The notes beneath the pieces are model-generated. The model had not been told where the DNA came from and did no database searches. It saw nothing but the letters and a program-made list of their open reading frames with translations. Both the position numbers and the translations under genes were made by a program. Below are positions 6,314 to 9,001 of a DNA stretch of 9,001 nt, piece after piece (the stretch's first letter is position 1; each line of letters opens with the position of its first letter). The stretch is from TMED14 sp964475135 (GTDB lineage: Bacteria > Bacteroidota > Bacteroidia > Flavobacteriales > Schleiferiaceae), in the NCBI GenBank assembly GCA_964475135.1, contig CAYYWL010000042.1, forward strand, positions 1 to 9,001. Direction: 5' to 3'.

Positions 6314-7564
6314 ATGGGAGCGCCCAGCCGTCCGGAGTTCGTCGTCGCCACGCTGCCCAACGGGCTGCGCTGGGTGCACCAACCTACGGCTTCGCCCACG
6401 GGCCACATTGGGCTGCACCTCAAGGCGGGTTCGCGGGACGAGACGCGCGAGGACGAGGGCCTCGCCCACTTCACCGAGCATTTGATTTTTAAGGGCACAG
6501 CCCGCCGCAAAGCATTTCACGTGCTTAGCCGTTTGGAAGGCGTAGGAGGCGAGTTAAACGCCTACACGGGTAAGGAAGACACGCTGCTCTACGCCAGCTT
6601 TATGGTCGAGCACTACCGCCGCGCGATGGACCTTCTCTTTGACATCGTCAAGCATGCGTCGATCCCGGAGCGCGAGGTGCCCAAAGAGCGCGAAGTGATT
6701 CTCGACGAAATGGACGGCTACAAGGACAATCCTTCTGAAGCGTTGTTTGACGAGTTTGACGCCCTGCTCTACCCGGATCACCCGCTTGGAATGAACATTT
6801 TGGGCCGCCGCGAGACCGTTTCTCGCTTTGAGCGCGCCGACGTGCTGCGCTTCATTAGCGCGCTGTACCGGCCCGAGCATGCGGTGCTGAGTTCCGTAGG
6901 CGGAATTTCAGTTACCCGCTTCGCGCGGCTGGCCGAGGAGTTTGGCGGAACCTGGACCACCGAAGGTTCCGCACCCCAGCGCGTGGACGCGCCCAAGCCG
7001 GCTCGCTTTGACGTCAGCATCGAAAAAGAAATCAACCAAAGTCATTTGGTGCTGGGTGGAGAGGCTCCGACGGTGCACGAAGACGACTACACCGCGGCCG
7101 TTTTGCTCAACAACGTGCTTGGCGGGCCCGCCATGAACAGCCGGTTGAATATGAACATCCGCGAGCGCCACGGCATCGCGTACCAGATCGAGAGCTTCAT
7201 CAACGCCTACGTCGACGGCGGGCATTGGGGCGTTTATGCGGGCACCGACCTCGAAACCGTGGACCGCGCCGAGCGACTGATTCGCAAGGAACTCGAAGCC
7301 CTTCGCCAAGGCATGACCCCACGAGCCCTCGAGCAAGCGAAGCTGCAGCTTCTGGGCCAAATGGCGCTGGCCCAAGAGAGCGGCCAGGGACTGATGACGG
7401 GGCTCGGCAAATCGCTCCTGGTGTACGACCGCATCGACCGCTTTGACGAATTGGTAACCAAGGTGAATTCCCTGACGGTGGCGCAGCTGCGCGACGTGGC
7501 CGAGCGAATGTTTGATCCCGCGGGGATTAGCCGTTTGCGCTACCTTGGAACGCTTTCTGAGTAA
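6314..7564 (+). CDS. Cytoplasmic M16 family zinc metallopeptidase, processing-peptidase type
   Basis: This 416-residue M16B peptidase has the zinc motif HFTEH (His52, Glu55, His56) and a third ligand Glu132 in REVILDEMDG, 76 residues after His56. The C-terminal half carries SRLNMNIRERHGIAYQIES with Arg277 and Tyr290, the pair needed to position substrate. One chain therefore holds all catalytic elements, unlike the minus-strand M16 pair, and it likely works as a homodimer, as bacterial relatives of the mitochondrial processing peptidase beta subunit do. There is no signal peptide, so it should be cytoplasmic. It starts one base after the DUF4286 stop and ends 6 bp before the O-methyltransferase. 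Substrate unknown; Bacillus YmxG and Rickettsia-type processing-peptidase homologues are the closest named relatives I can suggest. Confidence 0.94.
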   Translation: MGAPSRPEFVVATLPNGLRWVHQPTASPTGHIGLHLKAGSRDETREDEGLAHFTEHLIFKGTARRKAFHVLSRLEGVGGELNAYTGKEDTLLYASFMVEHYRRAMDLLFDIVKHASIPEREVPKEREVILDEMDGYKDNPSEALFDEFDALLYPDHPLGMNILGRRETVSRFERADVLRFISALYRPEHAVLSSVGGISVTRFARLAEEFGGTWTTEGSAPQRVDAPKPARFDVSIEKEINQSHLVLGGEAPTVHEDDYTAAVLLNNVLGGPAMNSRLNMNIRERHGIAYQIESFINAYVDGGHWGVYAGTDLETVDRAERLIRKELEALRQGMTPRALEQAKLQLLGQMALAQESGQGLMTGLGKSLLVYDRIDRFDELVTKVNSLTVAQLRDVAERMFDPAGISRLRYLGTLSE

Positions 7565-7570
7565 CTGTCC

Positions 7571-8091
7571 ATGGAATTTCTGCCTCCCGAAATCGACGAC
7601 TACGCGGNNNNNNNNNNNNNNNNNNNNNNNNNNNNNNNNNNNNNNNNNNNNNNNNNNNNNNNNNNNNNNNNNNNNNNNNNNNNNNNNNNNNNNNNNNNNN
7701 NNNNNNNACGTTGGATGTGAACGCCGAGCTCGAAACGCGGGTACTCGGGTACTTTGCGGATTCGCCGTTTGCCGCACAACTCGACTTCAGGGTGGGTGAC
7801 GCGCGCGAGCTGATTCCGCAGCTTGACGAAACCTGGGACCTCGTCTTTTTGGACGCCGACAAGGAGAACTACATCACCTACTACGAAATGGTGGTGGATC
7901 GCGTGCGTCCCGGCGGACTCATTCTCGCCGACAATGTGCTGTGGAGTGGAAAAGTAGCCGACCCCAGCATCAGCGACCCCGAAACCGACGCCCTGCGCGC
8001 CTACAACGCCCATGTGGCTGCAGACCCGCGGGTGGAGCACCAGCTGCTACCCTTTAGGGACGGGATTATGGTGGCGCGAAAGCTCCGCTAG
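7571..8091 (+). CDS. Class I SAM-dependent O-methyltransferase, interrupted by an assembly gap
   Basis: The first 12 residues (MEFLPPEIDDYA) lie before the N-run. The frame resumes at 7708 with TLDVNAELETRVLGYF and ends at a TAG at 8089-8091. The visible C-terminal part carries DLVFLDADKENY (metal-binding Asp plus Lys) and LADNVLWSGKV (Asp-Asn metal ligands), the hallmarks of the catechol/caffeoyl-CoA O-methyltransferase family (methyltransferase family 3). These transfer a methyl group from SAM to a hydroxyl of a small molecule with a divalent cation. The SAM-binding EIGxxxGYS motif must lie in the gap. The two parts are out of frame across 100 Ns, and family length (about 210-220 residues) implies roughly 75-80 missing residues, so I read this as one intact gene with a mis-sized gap, not a pseudogene. 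Last gene of the serS operon; natural substrate unknown. Confidence 0.88.
7608..7707. other. Assembly gap (100 Ns)
   Basis: Exactly 100 consecutive Ns, a conventional placeholder for a gap of unknown size. It falls inside the O-methyltransferase gene. Comparison with family length suggests the true gap is nearer 225-240 bp, and frame continuity needs a length of 2 modulo 3, which 100 is not. Confidence 0.97.
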
Positions 8092-8100
8092 CCGATTTAG

Positions 8101-8122
8101 CTGAGATTGGCTGAGATTGGCT
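8101..8122. repeat. Short tandem repeat, 10-bp unit, 2.2 copies
   Basis: CTGAGATTGG occurs twice in direct succession, followed by CT, starting 9 bp after the O-methyltransferase stop. It is visible directly; probably a small replication-slippage duplication with no assigned role. Confidence 0.8.
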
Positions 8123-8214
8123 CGTTGGCCAGCCTTGAGTACTGTTGTAAACTTTAAACGGATAATTGAATTAATTATCTGAATTTCAATTATTTGCTTG
8201 ATTTCGCAAAATTG

Positions 8215-8243
8215 AAAAAAAGTAAAATCCGGTTATAACCGGA
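8215..8243 (-). terminator. Rho-independent terminator of kdsB
   Basis: On the minus strand a perfect 16-nt palindrome (8228-8243) folds into a 6-bp stem TCCGGT/ACCGGA with a TATA loop. It is followed by TTTTACTTTTTTT (8227-8215). Hairpin plus T-tract on this strand, 72 bp past the kdsB stop, fits intrinsic termination of kdsB. On the plus strand the hairpin is followed by CAAAAAC, so it would not work as an intrinsic terminator that way. Confidence 0.7.
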
Positions 8244-8265
8244 CAAAAACAGTTAGGTAACCGGA
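8236..8265. repeat. Repeated TAACCGGA half-site, 22 bp apart
   Basis: TAACCGGA forms the right arm of the palindrome (8236-8243) and recurs at 8258-8265, 22 bp (about two helical turns) downstream. With the left arm of the palindrome there are three copies of the half-site. This may be a protein-binding arrangement or give alternative RNA pairings; either is inference. Confidence 0.4.
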
Positions 8266-8314
8266 GCTGTCGGCTAATTGGTACCTAGGGCGGTGTTGAA
8301 CTTGTTGGCCATAA

Positions 8315-9001
8315 CTAGTTACCAGCAGACAGCAACGACCTAACGTACTCCAAATCCTCAGGACTGTCCACGCCGATTCCGGCGGCGGCCACTTCGGCGC
8401 TGTAGATGGGGAATCCGGATTCGTGCCAGCGAAGCTGCTCGAGGCGCTCACGGAGTTCGCCGGGGGTGGGCTGCAAGGCGACCAGCTGGGGCAGGACGTC
8501 AGCGCGGAATCCGTACATGCCCACATGGCGCCAAGCTTGGATGCTGCAGCACTCGGGGCTGCGGCTGAAGCTGGTGCACAGGCCGTCGGGCAGGCGCTGC
8601 ACAAAGCAGTTGTTGGGGGACGATAGGTCGGCGGCGCGGGCGGGCGTTACGAGGGTTCCGATGCGCACCTCGTGACGGCGCATGAGGCGCACGAGGGTTT
8701 CGAGGTCGTGGGCCTGCACGAGGGGTTCGTCGCCTTGAACGTTAAGGACGATTTCGGGGCGTGGACCTTCCCAGTGGGCGAGGACTTCGGCGGTGCGGGC
8801 GGTTCCGTTGGGGCAGTCGGGCGAGGTCATGCGCACGCGGCCTCCGAAGGCAAAGACGGCGTCGGCAATGCGTGCGTCGTCAGTGGCCACCACGGCGGGC
8901 AGGACGGCCGAAACGCGTTCCCAAACGTGCTGGATCATGGGTTTGCCGGCAATGTCCGCCAAGGGTTTGCCCGGAAGGCGGGTGCTGGCGTAGCGGGCCG
9001 G
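8315..9001 (-). CDS. kdsB: 3-deoxy-manno-octulosonate cytidylyltransferase (CMP-Kdo synthetase), 5' end cut by window edge
   Basis: The minus-strand frame is open to the window edge and starts in view with PARYASTRLPGKPLADIAGK, the nucleotide-binding N-terminus of KdsB; about seven residues are missing. The visible 228 residues include NVQGDEPL and GVDSPEDLEYV, which hold the two Asp residues that bind Mg2+ in E. coli KdsB, and RHVGMYGFRADVL. The enzyme activates Kdo with CTP in the cytoplasm for the inner core of lipopolysaccharide, implying a Gram-negative envelope. Apparent starts inside the frame are only internal codons. Oddities: the usual SGT(D/E)R motif reads NGTAR, the segment usually like VKVVLD...ALYFSR reads CFVQRL...TSFSR, and the loop before RHVGMYGF is about 13 residues shorter than in E. 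coli. A related sugar cytidylyltransferase is possible but less likely. It converges on the O-methyltransferase gene and has its own terminator. Confidence 0.88.
   Translation of the reverse strand, partial: PARYASTRLPGKPLADIAGKPMIQHVWERVSAVLPAVVATDDARIADAVFAFGGRVRMTSPDCPNGTARTAEVLAHWEGPRPEIVLNVQGDEPLVQAHDLETLVRLMRRHEVRIGTLVTPARAADLSSPNNCFVQRLPDGLCTSFSRSPECCSIQAWRHVGMYGFRADVLPQLVALQPTPGELRERLEQLRWHESGFPIYSAEVAAAGIGVDSPEDLEYVRSLLSAGN

Larger units (their letters stand above)
8092..8314. other. Non-coding region between convergent genes
   Basis: This 223-bp stretch separates the O-methyltransferase stop from the kdsB stop. No gene is evident. The central part (about 8140-8228) is strongly AT-rich, unlike the GC-rich genes around it. 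It holds a 10-bp tandem repeat, AT-rich inverted repeats (GATAATT 8161-8167 with AATTATC 8173-8179; TTTCAATT 8184-8191 with AATTGAAA 8210-8217), and the CCGGTTATAACCGG palindrome described separately. I see no T-tailed hairpin that would stop transcription arriving from the plus strand. Confidence 0.7.

Noticed and set aside
6908..7777. Minus-strand frame running through the N-run
   Set aside because: It exists only because Ns are read through as unknown residues, and it is antisense to the third M16 gene.
7571..8091. O-methyltransferase as a frameshifted pseudogene
   Set aside because: The apparent frame break arises only from the conventional 100-N placeholder; the visible parts match the family without damage.
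8312..8321. TAACTAGTTA palindrome over the kdsB stop codon
   Set aside because: It is only 10 bp, partly made of codons and the stop, without a T-tract or second copy; chance is sufficient.
8233..8604. Minus-strand frame of 123 codons at the kdsB 3' end, and plus-strand frames such as 8406-8675
   Set aside because: They are in other frames over kdsB, Cys/Ala/Ser-rich without domains; the KdsB frame is clearly the coding one.
1..9001. CRISPR array, insertion sequence, phage gene, tRNA or rRNA
   Set aside because: I found no spaced direct repeats, transposase-like protein, terminal inverted repeats around a gene, or cloverleaf-like sequence.

Overview
The window looks like a GC-rich chromosomal segment of a Bacteroidota bacterium, probably in or near the Flavobacteriales. 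The grounds are two -7 elements of the TAnnTTTG type just upstream of rplU and serS, no Shine-Dalgarno sequences before the genes, signal peptides ending in A-Q, a DUF4286 gene, and a secreted M16 peptidase pair whose second member has a C-terminal extension. An exact 100-N run (7608-7707) marks a scaffold gap, so this is a draft assembly, possibly from a metagenome or single cell. Genus cannot be told from the sequence.

Layout. Positions 1-3226 (minus strand) hold two secreted M16 metallopeptidase homologues, 3 bp apart. The first has an intact HxxEH zinc site. The second has lost it and carries a C-terminal domain cut by the window edge. They diverge from rplU-rpmA (ribosomal proteins L21 and L27, plus strand), which ends in a UUCG-capped terminator. 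The promoter of the next unit begins inside the terminator tail. That unit runs 4161-8091 with overlaps or gaps of at most 6 bp: serS, a small unrecognised lipoprotein, a DUF4286 protein, a third M16 peptidase without a signal peptide, and a class I O-methyltransferase broken by the gap. A 223-bp non-coding stretch (8092-8314) holds a small tandem repeat, AT-rich inverted repeats and a hairpin that suits termination of the opposing gene. The window ends in kdsB (minus strand, 5' end cut off), which makes CMP-Kdo for lipopolysaccharide.

How the genes fit together. Most of the content is housekeeping: ribosome assembly (L21, L27), tRNA charging (SerRS) and outer-membrane biogenesis (KdsB). The M16 pair probably forms an active/inactive heterodimer in the periplasm. 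The third M16 keeps both the zinc site and the C-terminal Arg/Tyr pair, so it could work alone in the cytoplasm. I see no mobile element, CRISPR array, phage gene, RNA gene or obviously new system. The less understood parts are the lipoprotein overlapping serS, the third M16 in the serS operon, the domain fused to the inactive M16, and the structured region before kdsB.
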